This document shows positions 26,929 to 39,835 of a DNA stretch of 64,000 nt, one piece after another. The number at the start of each line of letters is the position of its first letter. Positions within the stretch are counted from its first letter, which is position 1. Position numbers and translations under genes: made by a program. Below the pieces are notes generated by a model. The model saw only the letters and a list, made by a program, of their open reading frames with translations. It was not told the DNA's origin and made no database searches. This DNA comes from Petrosia ficiformis (lineage: Eukaryota; Porifera; Demospongiae; Haplosclerida; Petrosiidae): contig OX345644.1 in the NCBI GenBank assembly GCA_947044365.1, positions 1,492,237-1,556,236 on the forward strand, written 5' to 3'.

Positions 26929-28397
26929 GCTCTTATAGCTGGGAATATACACTTCATGGCAATTACTTAGTATCAGTAATGGATGTACATTCAAAAGACA
27001 AACACAATGGTGGTAGTTACTTAAGTAGGTTGGGTCAACACACCCAGCTATAAGCCGTAGAATACCTTTAAGCTCTTATAGCTGGGAATATACACTTCAT
27101 GGCAATTACTTAGTATCAGTAATGGATGTACATTTAAGAGACAAACACAATGGTGGTAGTTACTTAAGTAGGTTGGGTCACCACACCCAGCTATAAGCCG
27201 TAGAATACCTTTAAGCTCTTATAGCTGGGAATATACACTTCATGGCAATTACTTAGTATCAGTAGTGGATGTACATTCAAGAGATAAACACAATGGTGGT
27301 AGTTACTTAAGTAGGTTGGGTCAACACACCCAGCTATAAGCCGTAGAATACCTTTAAGCTCTTATAGCTGGGAATATACACTTCATGGCAATTACTTAGT
27401 ATCAGTAATGGATGTACATTTAAGAGACAAACACAATGGTGGTAGTTACTTAAGTAGGTTGGGTCACCACACCCAGCTATAAGCCGTAGAATACCTTTAA
27501 GCTCTTATAGCTGGGAATATACAATTCATGGCAATTACTTAGTATCAGTAGTGGATGTACATTCAAGAGATAAACACAATGGTGGTAGTTACTTAAGTAG
27601 GTTGGGTCAACACACCCAGCTATAAGCCGTAGAATACCTTTAAGCTCTTATAGCTGGGAATATACACTTCATGGCAATTACTTAGTATCAGTAATGGATG
27701 TACATTTAAGAGACAAACACAATGGTGGTAGTTACTTAAGTAGGTTGGGTCAACACACCCAGCTATAAGCCGTAGAATACCTTTAAGCTCTTATAGCTGG
27801 GAATATACACTTCATGGCAATTACTTAGTATCAGTAATGGATGTACATTTAAGAGACAAACACAATGGTGGTAGTTACTTAAGTAGGTTGGGTCAACACA
27901 CCCAGCTATAAGCCGTAGAATAGTTTTCAGCTCTTATAGCTGGGAATATACACTTCATGGCAATTACTTAGTATCAGTAATGGATGTACATTCAAGAGAC
28001 AAACACAATGGTGGTAGTTACTTAAGTAGGTTGGGTCAACACACCCAGCTATAAGCCGTAGAATACCTTTAAGCTCTTATAGCTGGGAATATACACTTCA
28101 TGGCAATTACTTAGTATCAGTAATGGATGTACATTCAAGAGACAAACACAATGGTGGTAGTTACTTAAGTAGGTTGGGTCACCACACCCAGCTATAAGCC
28201 GTAGAATACATTTAAGCTCTTATAGCTGGGAATATACACTTCATGGCAATTACTTAGTATCAGTAATGGATGTACATTTAAGAGACAAACACAATGGTGG
28301 TAGTTACTTAAGTAGGTTGGGTCACCACACCCAGCTATAAGCCGTAGAATACATTTAAGCTCTTATAGCTGGGAATATACAATTCATGGCAATTATT
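26825..28397. repeat. 143-bp tandem array derived from the last transposase exon
   Basis: Eleven units of 143 bp; cagta(a/g)tggatgtaca recurs at 26831, 26974, 27117, 27260, 27403 and so on to 28261. The first unit is the coding 3' end of the transposase gene including its stop. Later units carry an earlier in-frame stop (ctataagcc). Confidence 0.95.
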
Positions 28398-28762
28398 TAT
28401 AGATAAGACATTCAAAACAATATAAAACATGATATTGCTACTGTATGTTATACATTGTTTTGTAATAATAGCATACATTATTCTTTTCATCATATAGATA
28501 AAATCTATAGATTGTAAACTAGACCAAACATACCTAAAGTAGCAATACAGTTTTGATGAATATAAACAACTTAAATAACAATTGCAAAACTGGCAAGAAA
28601 GTAAATATTAACTAAAAAATAATTATTGTAAGTATATACATATATATATATATATATAATTATATATATATAATATATATATATATATATTTATTATATA
28701 CATTGTAGCGATTAGCATTCATAACAATCAAGACTAACACAATAATTAGGCAAGATTATAAG

Positions 28763-28794
<32 letters not shown>

Positions 28795-28888
28795 CATTGT
28801 AGCGATTAGCAATCTAGACTAACACATTAATTACCTTTTATCACCTTTTAATGGCCATCACAACATGAGGTTTTATGCCACACCTTCA
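28398..28888. repeat. MULE right subterminal region, AT-rich with a short direct repeat
   Basis: (ta)n tracts at about 28635-28700 and 28760-28795, each followed by tacattgtagcgattagca and a related tail, form a duplicated block of about 60 bp. No gene. Confidence 0.7.
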
Positions 28889-28939
28889 GGAATGTTCTTT
28901 TGGTGAATGTGCTTTTCACTTCAGCCAAGTCGTTGGTTT

Positions 28940-29922
28940 GTAATTAGAAGTCAAACTTTACAAAGGGTCTGGTACACCAGATTAGAGGGGGTGTGGCATT
29001 CATGATGTACTCACGGGTGTTTTGAATAATTAATTTTGGACATTTAGTACACGCATGACGTCAGAAGAAAATTGAAATTTCACTTAGCAACGCGCTTAGC
29101 AACTATGCTAGCTGTTGTTTTTAGCATGTGACCATCAGGGAAAGTCCCTGACCACCCGAACACGTTGTGCAAAAGATAGAGCGATAAAAGAGCTACACGA
29201 GAAGTTCTGTCCCGTCCTCTGACCTTGTTCTATTCGAAATCCAGAGTCACGTTATCATCACAGAAAATGGAAATGAAAAGGAACTCCTTTTCTGACATTA
29301 AAGTTTTATGAAACTTTGTGGGCGAACTGTTTGCAAGGAAAAATGTTCCTCTTTCAGTTTAGGTAAGTAGAATGTTGCTTACATTTTTTTTGTGCACGAT
29401 ATGGAACAAACAAATTACTGTTGAATTTTACTATACCATTTGAATGATTGTAGAGGAATATATTTGGTAAATTTGGCATGAGTATAAATGAGTATAAATA
29501 ATATACTACTGACTTCTTAGTGTTGATACGAATGGTGTGTTCCTGACTGTTGCAATATGTTACTTAGGCAAAGTTGTTCTAAAGCCATGCTGTTTAGCAG
29601 TAGCTAGCGAGGGTTCTGCACTTTAGTGCATTCATTTATATTCTAATCTAGACTGATCAATTTTGTGTTAAATGATGATCAATTTAGACAATCAGTTGTG
29701 CTAAATGATGATCAGTGATGATCTGATGACAATCAATGAAGCGTTAAATGATGATTAATTTAGGATTAAATGACAACTAGTGATGACCAATAATGATCAC
29801 ATGACACTTAAGTGATGATCAATGATAATCACATGACAGTTAAGTGATGATCATTTTAGTGCACAAGAAGTGTTCAATTTAGTGTTGAAAAAGGGTCAAC
29901 GCATAGTCGCGCAAGTGACACA

Positions 29923-29967
<45 letters not shown>

Positions 29968-30164
29968 TAAACCCCGTGGAAAGCAATTATAGGGATAAAA
30001 AAAGGCCATAAAAAGTGTAAACATTCTTCATTTCTGCATGGATTGTGTGAATTTTGGCAGGCCTATTCAAGGTTTATCTCATGTAATACTGACAAGACTG
30101 AACTTGCTTCGACAAAGAGACAATGATTACTAAAGTAGTGTGTGGTCAGAGATAATAAATTATC
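28940..30164. other. Spacer between MULE and pogo element, no gene seen
   Basis: It matches neither the receptor B upstream region nor any element I recognise. It includes a degenerate tgatgatca-rich stretch (about 29640-29860) and an (at)n tract at 29928-29964. No supported exon. Confidence 0.5.
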
Positions 30165-30251
30165 TCTGGTGTGGTGAACGAGGCAATTTCCGGACACTTG
30201 AGGTAATTACCGGACATTAAAAAATTATGTACTATTTCTATAATTGAAGAC

Positions 30252-31263
30252 TAGTCTCGCAAGGCCAGCCCCTCACACGCTACGCGGGAAGAGGGTCTGC
30301 CGGTCTGGTCAAACTCGCATGTTACATTCGTGTTTTCTTGTTTAAGGTGCTACTAGGGAGTGGGCGGATGCGACTCCAATCGGTTTCAAAATAGAATATT
30401 ATATAATATGACTCTAACCTGGTGTAGTAGCAACCTTCATATCTTCTAATCACCTTTATAGGGTCCTGGAATTGATAAAACATATATAAAATGTCCATTT
30501 TTGCAATCACAATAAGTACAAAACTGAGAAAGCCACGCCCACCAATCATGGCGTGCACCAAGTACAATGCATTTCCAGAAAACAAATAGAGCCGTTTTCT
30601 GGAAATTCATTTTACTTTTATAGTTACAAGAGGCTGAAGAAAGCTGAATTCTGTAGCTTTTCACTGAAACCATAAAATTTACCTTTCTAGAGACTATCAA
30701 ACTCCGATCTTTCTCAGAGAGCAACTACAGTTACCCCGCCATTGTTTCCCACCCATGAAAATAAACTATCAGTGAAAACATTTAGGCCCAATAATTATAC
30801 CCCCCGGGTGGGTGTGGCTTCCAAAAAATACAGAATGGAACCAGATTGTTTCTGAAAATAAACTATCAGTGAAAACATTTAGGCCCAATAATTATACCCC
30901 CAGGTGGGTGTGGCTTCCAAAAAATACAGAATGGAACCAGATTGTATGCAGCAAGAAGCTGGCAAGACTAGAAACCGATTGGAGTTTCAACTACCCCTCC
31001 CCCTAGTACAACCTTAACACGCCACAGTTTTTGTGGCGTGTTAACCACAGGCAAAGTGTATAAAGTATGTCAACACCTCAGTTTTAATTATAATTTCACC
31101 CACTTAAGAAACCCATTGACTGCAACACTAATGCATACTTTATATACTTTGCCTGTGGTTAACACGCCACAAAAATTGTGGCGTGTTAAACATGAATGCA
31201 ACATGCGAGTTTGACCAGACCCTCTTCCCGTGTAGCGTGTGAGGGGCTGGCCTGGCAAGACTA
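30252..31263. mobile_element. 1,012-bp MULE-like MITE nested in the pogo element
   Basis: Terminal inverted repeats of about 65 bp (tagtctcgc, then ggccagcccctcacacgcta, on to gtcaaactcgcatgtt). A perfect 9-bp target duplication attgaagac lies at 30243-30251 and 31264-31272. Inside are an 88-bp direct repeat (about 30757-30850 / 30852-30945) and an inverted block (about 31015-31190) built on aacacgccac and gtggcgtgtt. No coding capacity. Confidence 0.9.
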
Positions 31264-31550
31264 ATTGAAGACCACAATATCAAAGTTTAGTAGTAAAGCT
31301 ACAACTTTAGTGCTAATGTGATAGGAGGAAGATAAGTAATCATGCCTAATCATCTCAAGTTTATATTAATATTGTTGGTGGGCCTGTATTAATTAAATGC
31401 TGAATACAAAATTGATGATATAAAACGAGATATGGTAAGGATACAAGAATAATATAAAGTGTGAGGAAAGTGATGAATAAAAGCAATTTTAAGTGAAGTT
31501 GTTACATGAAGCATATATGACATTTATACTCTTGATCTGGTTTATCACAG

Positions 31551-33348
31551 TCAAAATCTGTGCATATGATATGTGCATTCGATCCATATCTCATCTGGCT
31601 TATCATCATCATAAAGTACATCGCACTTCAAACATGTATATTCTACTGTTTTCTTCTCCTTCCCTAGTCTTACACTCGCTGTTTTTGCCTTTTGTTTGTC
31701 ACTCTTTTTTCTCTTCCTCTTTTTGTTTTTTCTTCTGCTCTCTCTCTCTCTCTGCTTTGCGTTGCCTTTTTCCTTCTTCCTCTTTAACTTGTTCTCTTTT
31801 TTTTCTTCCAGGAGCTGAATCATTTCTTGACTAGATAAGTGTTTTGGAAGCATCGTGGTTCCCCTTGTAACTCTTTTTGTCTGTTTTGGTTCAGGCAATT
31901 TCAATAAATCACTTACGATTGCGTTGGTGATGTCACAAAGAGGTTGAATTCTGTCTAATGCTGAATCTGTAGTGGTTACTGTAGGTGTGTGACAAACAGC
32001 TTTTGTTAATTTAGGCTATGTATTATACAGTGGATCACTATCAATATCATACCCTTTTTCGAACCTTTTCTTTTATGTTGTGAGAATAGAGTCATTCATA
32101 GCATTTTCCGATGCTTTCAGTGCCATTCGCTCACCACTGTGTTGTTTACTTGATGTATCATTTTTAGATATGGTAGTGAAGGTTTCAGTTTCTTGTCATC
32201 AATGACTGATCTATTGGGCGGGTAAATTCCTGAGGTCCTGAAGGCATTTATAATAGTCCCAGGTTTCACACTTTTCATGTATGCGATACAAAATACTCTA
32301 GCAAATGTTTGCTTACTTATAAATTCTCCTGTTTCATACTTGAATTCAGCCACAGCATGTTGCCAGCATTTCTTTAATGGGGAAAACAACCCAACATCAA
32401 GTGGCTGTGTGACGTGTGATGAATGTGGTGGAAGACAATACAGTAGAATACTATTAGCTTCACAAAATTTGGAGGTATCTAAGTCTATATGGGATGAGTG
32501 ACCATCTACTATCAAACATACAGGACGCTCAGGAGATACATGTGTCGAACAAAATGATTAGTGATCCAACCATTAAACAACTCTTGGGTCATCCATCCAT
32601 TAATGGATTTCCCAAAGTATACCCCGTCCACCCCATTTGCAAGAGGGTTATATGAGAACCTTTCTCCTGCAAAAATATGCATTGGTGGAATAGTTGATCC
32701 AGCAGCACTTGCACACACCAATGTAGTTATTTGAAGCCTGCTGCTACTGCTAACCTGGTGGACATATCTAACCCCTTGAGATGCTAGCACTCTTCCAGAT
32801 TTAGGGCATAAGGAGAAGCCAGACTCATCACAATTCCATATTTGTGAAGGACAATTGTGCAAATTGTGTAGCAATAAAAATTTCTCAAAATTTGAGTACC
32901 AGTAATCAACACTTCAGGAGTAGTTGCACTGGCTCAACATGCCTGAAGTTGTTGGGGTGTTCGCATAGATAGCTGTGGATGGTGTTTCATAAATGGTTGC
33001 CACCATTCTCGCCCTGGTCTGTTATCTGGAAAGGGGCTCTTTTTTCCTGCTTTATCTAACATTTTTTAAACAATTTCGCAAACTTGTACACGTGTTTGGT
33101 CATATCCAATTTCGCTCATCTTTAATGACCCATTCTACTAATTGTGCTTCAATGTCTTTTCCAAGTACAGGATCTGGCCCTGGTCTTGTACCAATTTCTA
33201 CCTTGTGTGTAAGGTAATCATTGTACAATATGCTCTTTGGGATACCATACTTCTCAGCTGCTTTTCGTACCGATGAATGTCTGTCCTGTACTTCTTCAAT
33301 TGCTTTTATTAAGTCTCCCTCCTTCCACCTGTATTTGCTTACAGCCAT
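31551..33348 (-). pseudogene. Pogo/Jerky-like transposase, pseudogene
   Basis: The N-terminal part from ATG 33348 (SKYRWKEGDLIKAIEEVQ) is a Psq-type helix-turn-helix. The DDE superfamily core follows in pieces: WNCDESGF (about 32830), LIVDGHSSH (about 32500) and QPLDVGLFSPLK (about 32390) carry the three acidic positions of the pogo group. A Lys/Glu-rich tail ends in a Cys-containing motif (YTCLKCD). A frameshift near 33110, a TAA and a TGA in the linker to the core, and a frame change near 32515 disrupt it. It is not expected to make an active enzyme. Confidence 0.8.
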
Positions 33349-33957
33349 AATTATTCTGTACAAAAAAATTATTATATAATTTGGGCATGTTTATATTTTT
33401 TATGCAGTTACAACTGTGAATAATAAATGATATTTTATTGCCAGTATTATATTCTAAGACTTACAATTCTTGTTGTTGTTGCTGTTTCACTTCTTGTTGC
33501 TTTTTAGCTTTAAAATTATCACTTAGTGCTAAAGCTACAATCTGACAAATTTGAATTTCCCGCTTATTTGGCCGGCGAAAAAATTTGTCCGGGAACTACC
33601 TCAAGACTGACCTTGTCTCCATCCAACAGCTTTTGAATAATTTTTAAGTTATTGATTTTATTGATTGTTCATAAAATTTGCTACAGATTGATGTATATAA
33701 TGTTAGGGAATGTATTCTTTGATTGTGTATAATATTGTTTTGAAAAAATGAACGGCAGAGTATACACGAAGTTGCTTCATAGTATGTATTTTCATTTAAA
33801 TAATTGAGAAAGACACCAAACTTGCAGTATGCATACCATATAGATATAGGTATGTACTGTTTAAAGTTGAAAGCTAGAAATACAACATGAGCAGAGAAAG
33901 CGCTACACAAATCTGAAGTGTCCGATAACTACCTCCGTCCGGAAACTGCCACACCTC

Positions 33958-34120
33958 CTCTATATAGGCATCATTCCGGGGCCGGGGACGGGGAATGTGA
34001 CTTGGGGGTCGGTCAATTAATATGGCGGTGGCGCGCGAAAGAACGCGCTGTTGCGCACTCGAGTTAGCTGTACAACCAGGAGAAAAACAGTATAAAGATG
34101 ATGCAAGAATCTTTAACGAG
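33958..34120 (-). promoter_or_regulatory. Original promoter block of receptor A, displaced
   Basis: This GC-rich segment and the following DNA to 34506 match 39880-40490, the region upstream of receptor B. Both contain atatggcgg next to gcgcgaaagaacgcgc. ATGGCGG resembles a YY1 site (established motif), as found near animal start sites. In B the block lies about 50-190 bp upstream of the ATG. Here it is 18.4 kb from the receptor A ATG because of inserted elements. Promoter role is inferred. Confidence 0.55.
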
Positions 34121-34506
34121 TTAGTATAATTAGTTGTTGAGTTTCAGACGTGTGTGGAAGTCATCATTTAAAACCCGGAGTACTTCGGTTTCTGTGCACT
34201 TAGACTTACTTCTTCATGCCCCAGCTCAGTTTCGAGTACACAGAAAGATAGAGGCACTAGTGCCATTAGTAATGATTGATACACAGTCATTGCAAAACAA
34301 CAATTATAGGGATGCTTTTTTTCTCAACATATCTTGCTTTTAAAATAGATTACTGATAATTTTGACTTTTAAATTTACATAATCCACACATTGTAATCTA
34401 CATACACAAGCCTGTACAGTTAAAAGAAGTTGATTTCAGTCTTGAGAGAAATAAAAATTGTAATGTAGTTTACTGAAAGCATTTTAGTCTCAAGACATTG
34501 CCTTCT

Positions 34507-37500
34507 TCAGTGATAAAAAGTACACATTTGAAAGGCTACAGCATCTATTGACCATATATCCTTTTCATCACAGCTTCCTATTAGCAATGGATTCCTTCCA
34601 GCACAGACACTATACCTGCTGAACAACTTGCATAGTGAAGAATATGTGCCACCTTCAGAATCGAATCTACGCCAATTGCAAAGAAGTTCATAAAACTGGT
34701 CGGTAGGTGTCCTTCGATGTTTACCAATAATCACAGCTGCTTTATGTGAGTAGAGCACTTGACGGCCGAACAAGTATGGATCATGCCTTCGAGCCATATA
34801 TTCTGCAAGAGTTTTGAGAGTATTATCGCTGATTCGTTTATTGGCATTAAACTTGTCAAAGAGGCTTTCGATAATCACTCTGGGAATACCTTCGAATAAA
34901 TCAAATGTTAGAACATCCTTCAGGAGCATATCATTCCCATCAATACCTTTGACACTCACGCTTTCATTCATCATGGCTATTACAATGTTCTTCATGTGTA
35001 CTTCACTATAAATACCATTTGATTGTCGCATCAAGGTCTCTCCAACACGTAAGAATGGACACAGTTGTTTGTAAAATGAAAGGATTGCATCGATGATGGC
35101 ACTACGAATTTCAACATGACTGACTTTTGATGTTTCTTCGGAGCAGATGGTGAATACAACAGCTTTGTTTCGCTCAAATGTTTCTATAGCCACCTCGGTT
35201 TTATTCTCATTCCTATAAATGAGATTTCCATTCCATAGTGAGCAGTGTTGTAGTGGCTCTGTTAGTTTGCATTGTGGACCAAATGGAAACATGTAAGCAA
35301 AATAAAGAAGCAATATTTGTGTGAACCATCTTGGGAAATAGGATGCTTCTTCTTGACATCTCAAGACCCAAGTGGATACGTATGAATGATCATACAAAAG
35401 GCTCTCACTCTCTCCTTTATACGGAAGGAACAGAGGAAAGAAGAAATAGTCAGATAATACTGACCCAGTATTTTGCTTGAAAATAACAGATAGTGAACGA
35501 CTATTTAATACTTGACAAATATGCAAATACTGTAATAGATGCATACAAGCTTTATCATCTATTTCGAGAGATAGATTCTGTAGATCTGAGAGATGATGAA
35601 TTGGGCTGTAAGCTTGTGGACGATATACATCAGGTCTGATCTTTTGAATAATCGGTAGTAAGACTTTAGCTAGATCTAAGATTATCCAGCTTTCTATGAG
35701 GCTTTCCTTGTTTCTTAAGAATGTGATTATTGCTCTGTTAGATAAATCTGAAAGAACATCTATCAACTTTCTAAAATCAATAGAACTAAGATATGAAGGA
35801 ACTTGCCGTTTTAGATTGAATATGAAATTTGAAAGGTTTATCACTGACTTGTCTATCGAAAGCAGATGCGTATATAAAAGATACAAATCTGGAAGGGATG
35901 AACTGGTGGATCTGGTAATCTTGTTTGAAAATCTTTCAACCGTTTGATTAAGCACCTGTTTGTAGTTAGTGGTCGTGTCAACGTGTACAGTCTCTAAGAA
36001 TTCAAACCCTCTGTACGACTTCAAAGATTGTTCAACAATACATTTGACATCTTGCTCCAACTCTTCCTTTGCCTCTCCTGTGATTGCTACTGCTAATCCA
36101 AATGTTGCTGCGGTCGAGGAAGCTATGCAACATACCAACTGCAACCAGTAATATAACTGCTGTGTTGCTTTATGACCTCTCCGATGTGAGCGAATACTTA
36201 CCACAAATAAAGATGGTGTTGTGATGGCTAATGGACTATCTTCACCACTGTCAAACTGGACATGATCTGGAACTGCATAAATTGTTCTTTTCCCACCATT
36301 GGTAGAATTACTACTAAGCAGGGGTATTACACCTGGACAAATGGGGCCAGTTGACATATCTTCTACCAATGCAGAATAGAATGGGCTTGTTTCACCAAGT
36401 ATCAGAACCTTGACAGATGATTCTATGTTACCACATCTAGATTGAAGGATATTCATAACTCCTTTGCTGATAGCATAATGAAATGGAGTTTTACCATCAG
36501 CATCAACAGGGACAGGATTGCATGTTGTACTTAATAAAAGCTCTCTTACACAACCTTCGTGATCGCAAATAGAAGCAAAATGTAAGGCAGTCTTCCCGTC
36601 ATTACAAGAGGCATTTGCATCCACGGACATCTTGTTTACAAGATAGCGAACTATTTCATCATGACCTTCTGCACAAGCATAATGTAGACAGTTATATCCA
36701 CCATCGTTAGTGTAAGCTAAGCTACAGTTGTGTTTGGTAACTAATACTTCCACAACTTTAAGCCAGCCATTTATACAAGCTAACTGCAACAAACTAGCAT
36801 TTGAAACTTCCTTCATTTGAGAGGAAGCACAACTAATAGCAGTTTTAATATGGTTTACAGGAATTGGAAGCGATGAAAGTAGATCTAGGGCCATAGTTTC
36901 ATCTCTTTGTAGGAAAGCACCAATGCATTCAGAAACAAGACCCATCATCACTTGATCCTTAGATTGATGCTCATTCATGAACATTTGTGCTCTTGTTTCT
37001 CTCATTTCTAGTACTTGTCTTCTTAAACCAACTGTTCCATTCCCCTTTCCTAGTCTTTCTTGAGCGAGCTGGATTTCAAGATTCTGTAACGACATACCAG
37101 TATCTATTGTCTGTAAGAAATAAGTAGATATGATATAGTGCTTGAATTATCTATTATAATGTTGAAAAGTTGAAATTAAAAGAAAAGAGACTTGCATACC
37201 TGAGCTTGTTTTGTAGTTGTCATTAAAAGTTCACGAATTTGAAGTTCTTGGTATGCCTTCTCAATACGTAAAGTAGTTTCCAATTCTCTCAGAGACATTT
37301 TCAGATTGTCTACTTCTTTTCTTGCTTCAGCCAGCTCTCTCTCCTTTTTCTCTAGTTCTTTTTCTCTAGTTTCCAAACTTCCTTGGCACTTAAAATATTC
37401 AACACTGATTTCTGTGAAGCTGTTATTTACTTTCTCCAAATCTGCTTCGATATCTTCAAGCATTTCTTGAAATAATACATCTCGTCGACCCTGTAAACCA

Positions 37501-39835
37501 TCTCTGTGTCGATTCTTTCTGGTACGCTGTTCCTTAATCTCTTCTCTCTCTTTGGATAACTTTGCTGTGAGTTTTCTCATAACATCCAATTCTGTCTGAA
37601 TATTTATTATAGTATTTTCACACTCTCTCTCATATTCTTCTTTGCCTTTTATTTTTTGTCTGGCATAGTAAGTCCTCTGGCCGTGTTCCTTCACGTTCTT
37701 CTGTATGCAACAGAGTTTATGTTTCTCCGTATCTTCTACATTACAGTCCTAAAAGCAATTATACATACATACATACATACATACATACATAGTAACAGTA
37801 ACTCACCATTTGAACTGGAATCTGATCATCTTCTATATTAAGATTTGATATATCAACTCCTATCAATGAATAAAAATAATAAGGTCATAGTTGTGTTGTG
37901 AAATTATTGCATCAGCAGCTTGGGTACTATATAAACAAATCCCCAATAAGGAATTTGCATTGTACTTGATAATGGTATTGGTTCAGCTTTGACAACACTT
38001 ATTTAGTTCCAATTGCAAACATATTCAAGGAAGCAAAGCTAGTACTAATGGCAGAATAAAGTCATGACTTTAACACAATTACAAATCCCTCTAACATTCC
38101 ATTATCAATACATACCTAATATTCGAAAAGGGACCTTTGTCCAGCAAAATAATCTTGATCAAATATTTATCTTTAATCACCCTTTATTTGTATAGCAAAC
38201 CAACAAATTTGGTATTTAAGATCAACAATAGCTCTACCTGGATACCAAATTTTGTTGACTTCCTGTACAAAATGGTAGAATGGCGAGTGATTGGGGGTAA
38301 GGATTTGACCCGTCCCTTTTTGAAAATTAGTTCACATTATCATACTTACCATAAGCTTCTGCTATATCTACTGCTTTGCACATCATGCCAGAACGAATTA
38401 AGGCTCTTAAAAGCTCAGACAATTTCGGAGGACTTGATTGCTTTTCCCATGCGTCAATCATTTCCACAAGATAACGATTAACACCCTTAATATGATAATC
38501 CATTTCAATTCTTCTCAAAGTGTGTTGATTTATGTTTAGGTATATACCAAGTGTGAACCATGTGTCACTAACAGATAACAAAGTTTGAAGCATTTTACCT
38601 GGAAGATAAAAAGATGATAATATAATTATTATACTCCAATATTTTATTTGTTGCTTTCCTTAGCAGTATAGTAATTTAATTAATAGCTACAAGTATCATT
38701 GATTAAAATAGTCTTACCATTAGCGGATTTCTGTGTTACACGTTATTTGGCATTTGGCATGCATGGTTTGTTTATTAATTTTATATATGGCATAATTAAT
38801 GTTAACATTTAATAATTATTAACTCATGTGATCCTTATAAATAACGAAATACTCACTTTTGACTTTATAGTTTCAGTTCATGTAAATAAGTACTGCTTAA
38901 TTAAGTAAACTTTAACATAGCGCTATATTTCCATGCCAAAATCTAAAAAAAATCCCTGTACTATGAAGTTTGTACTAATATCATAATATATAGTGTCCAT
39001 ACATCATATCCCATTACTTACTATCGTTAGATCCAGGTTGAATAATGACATCATTGCTTTCAACTGTGTCATCTAGCTGAGTTGCTTTATCAAAAACTGG
39101 TAAAGAGCTGACAGGCATTGTCAAGCAGTCAGAATCGATTTGCTGCACAGGGTGTTCAGAATCAGTTACTATCCCTGATTGGAGTTTCTCAGTAATTCTA
39201 TCTTTCTTTTCCACGCTCTCAAAACTTTCAGTAGGCCTGTGACTTTCTTCACTAATAGACCTCTTCTGCTTGGTTTGTGAACTAACACACAAAAAGAATA
39301 TAATTATTCCAGCTACCACAACAAATACAGATAATCCAAGTAGTTTTACAGACTCAAAATTTGGAGATTTAGAGTCTCGCCTTTCAGACACCAATCTTGA
39401 TGTTTCTAGTGATCGCTTGCTTAGCTCATCCATTTTTTGAGTGACATTGTGAAACTTAGCATTAATACAGTATCGTTGAGCATTGTCACATACAAGGTTT
39501 AGCTGGATTGTTCTCTTCAGGCATATTGACAAAATATCTTCACTCAATGACAAATATGTTTTGCCATTTACAAAGGAAGAATTAGCCTTTCCAATCGCAA
39601 TCCAAATAGTTTCATTTGCTCTCTCTAATATTTCCACTCGACAGGAGATTTTATAGCTTGTATTTAGGTCATCCAGAATGTCTGCAGTCAGTACCAATTC
39701 CTTTGATTGCTTCTCTAACGTAATTTTCTGGGTGAATGTACGTAACGCACAGTTTCTTCTTTCTGCTTTAATATCAGTTGTAAGAACACCTGCAATAAGG
39801 AAGATTGTAAAGTAGATATAGTTTCTCCGTTTCAT
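34507..39835 (-). CDS. Receptor copy B: TM, death domain, coiled coil, ankyrin, Roc/COR-like, death domain
   Basis: Exons 39835-39022, 38598-38350, 37859-37807, 37748-37200 and 37110-34507 give 1,422 aa. The architecture is as in copy A, with the shortest cytoplasmic tail between TM and death domain 1 (about 80 aa). The ectodomain is almost identical to A at the DNA level while the tails differ, which suggests gene conversion. The Roc-like segment again lacks GKS/T. The C-terminus (GSCDEKDIWSIDAVAF, stop at 34507) agrees with copy C, so it is probably the ancestral end. The start is MKRRNYIYF; the longer upstream open frame runs into the GC-rich promoter block and is not used. The extracellular role is unknown. 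Confidence 0.87.

Larger units (their letters stand above)
15594..28929 (+). mobile_element. 13.3-kb Mutator-like (MULE) DNA transposon
   Basis: The left end at 15595 (cttggctgaagtgagaag, continuing through caccaaaagaacattcc) is an inverted match of about 45 bp to the right end at about 28889-28929 (ggaatgttcttttggtg, ending cttcagccaag). Both sides are flanked by tcgttggttt (15584-15593 and 28930-28939), a 10-bp direct repeat in the 8-11 bp range known for Mutator-like elements. The element contains a 526-bp satellite, one intact 31-exon gene and a 143-bp array. The encoded transposase has the CxxH motif of MULE enzymes. It lies just upstream of the start codon of receptor A. Confidence 0.85.
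30165..33957 (-). mobile_element. Decayed pogo/Jerky-type Tc1-mariner element
   Basis: Terminal inverted repeats: left about 30170-30220 (caatttccggac, then aggtaattaccggac) and right about 33907-33955 in complement (cagtttccggac, then aggtagttatcggac). A further copy of the inner motif sits at about 33580-33605. The minus strand holds a broken transposase. A 1-kb MITE is nested at 30252-31263. Boundaries are good to a few bases; TA flanks are likely but not proven. Confidence 0.7.

Noticed and set aside
26825..28397. CRISPR-like array
   Set aside because: Units are 143 bp and contiguous without spacers; derived from an exon in a eukaryotic genome.
30322..30724. Two overlapping minus-strand frames near 30.5 kb
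   Set aside because: They lie in the nested MITE, overlap its repeats and have no domain.
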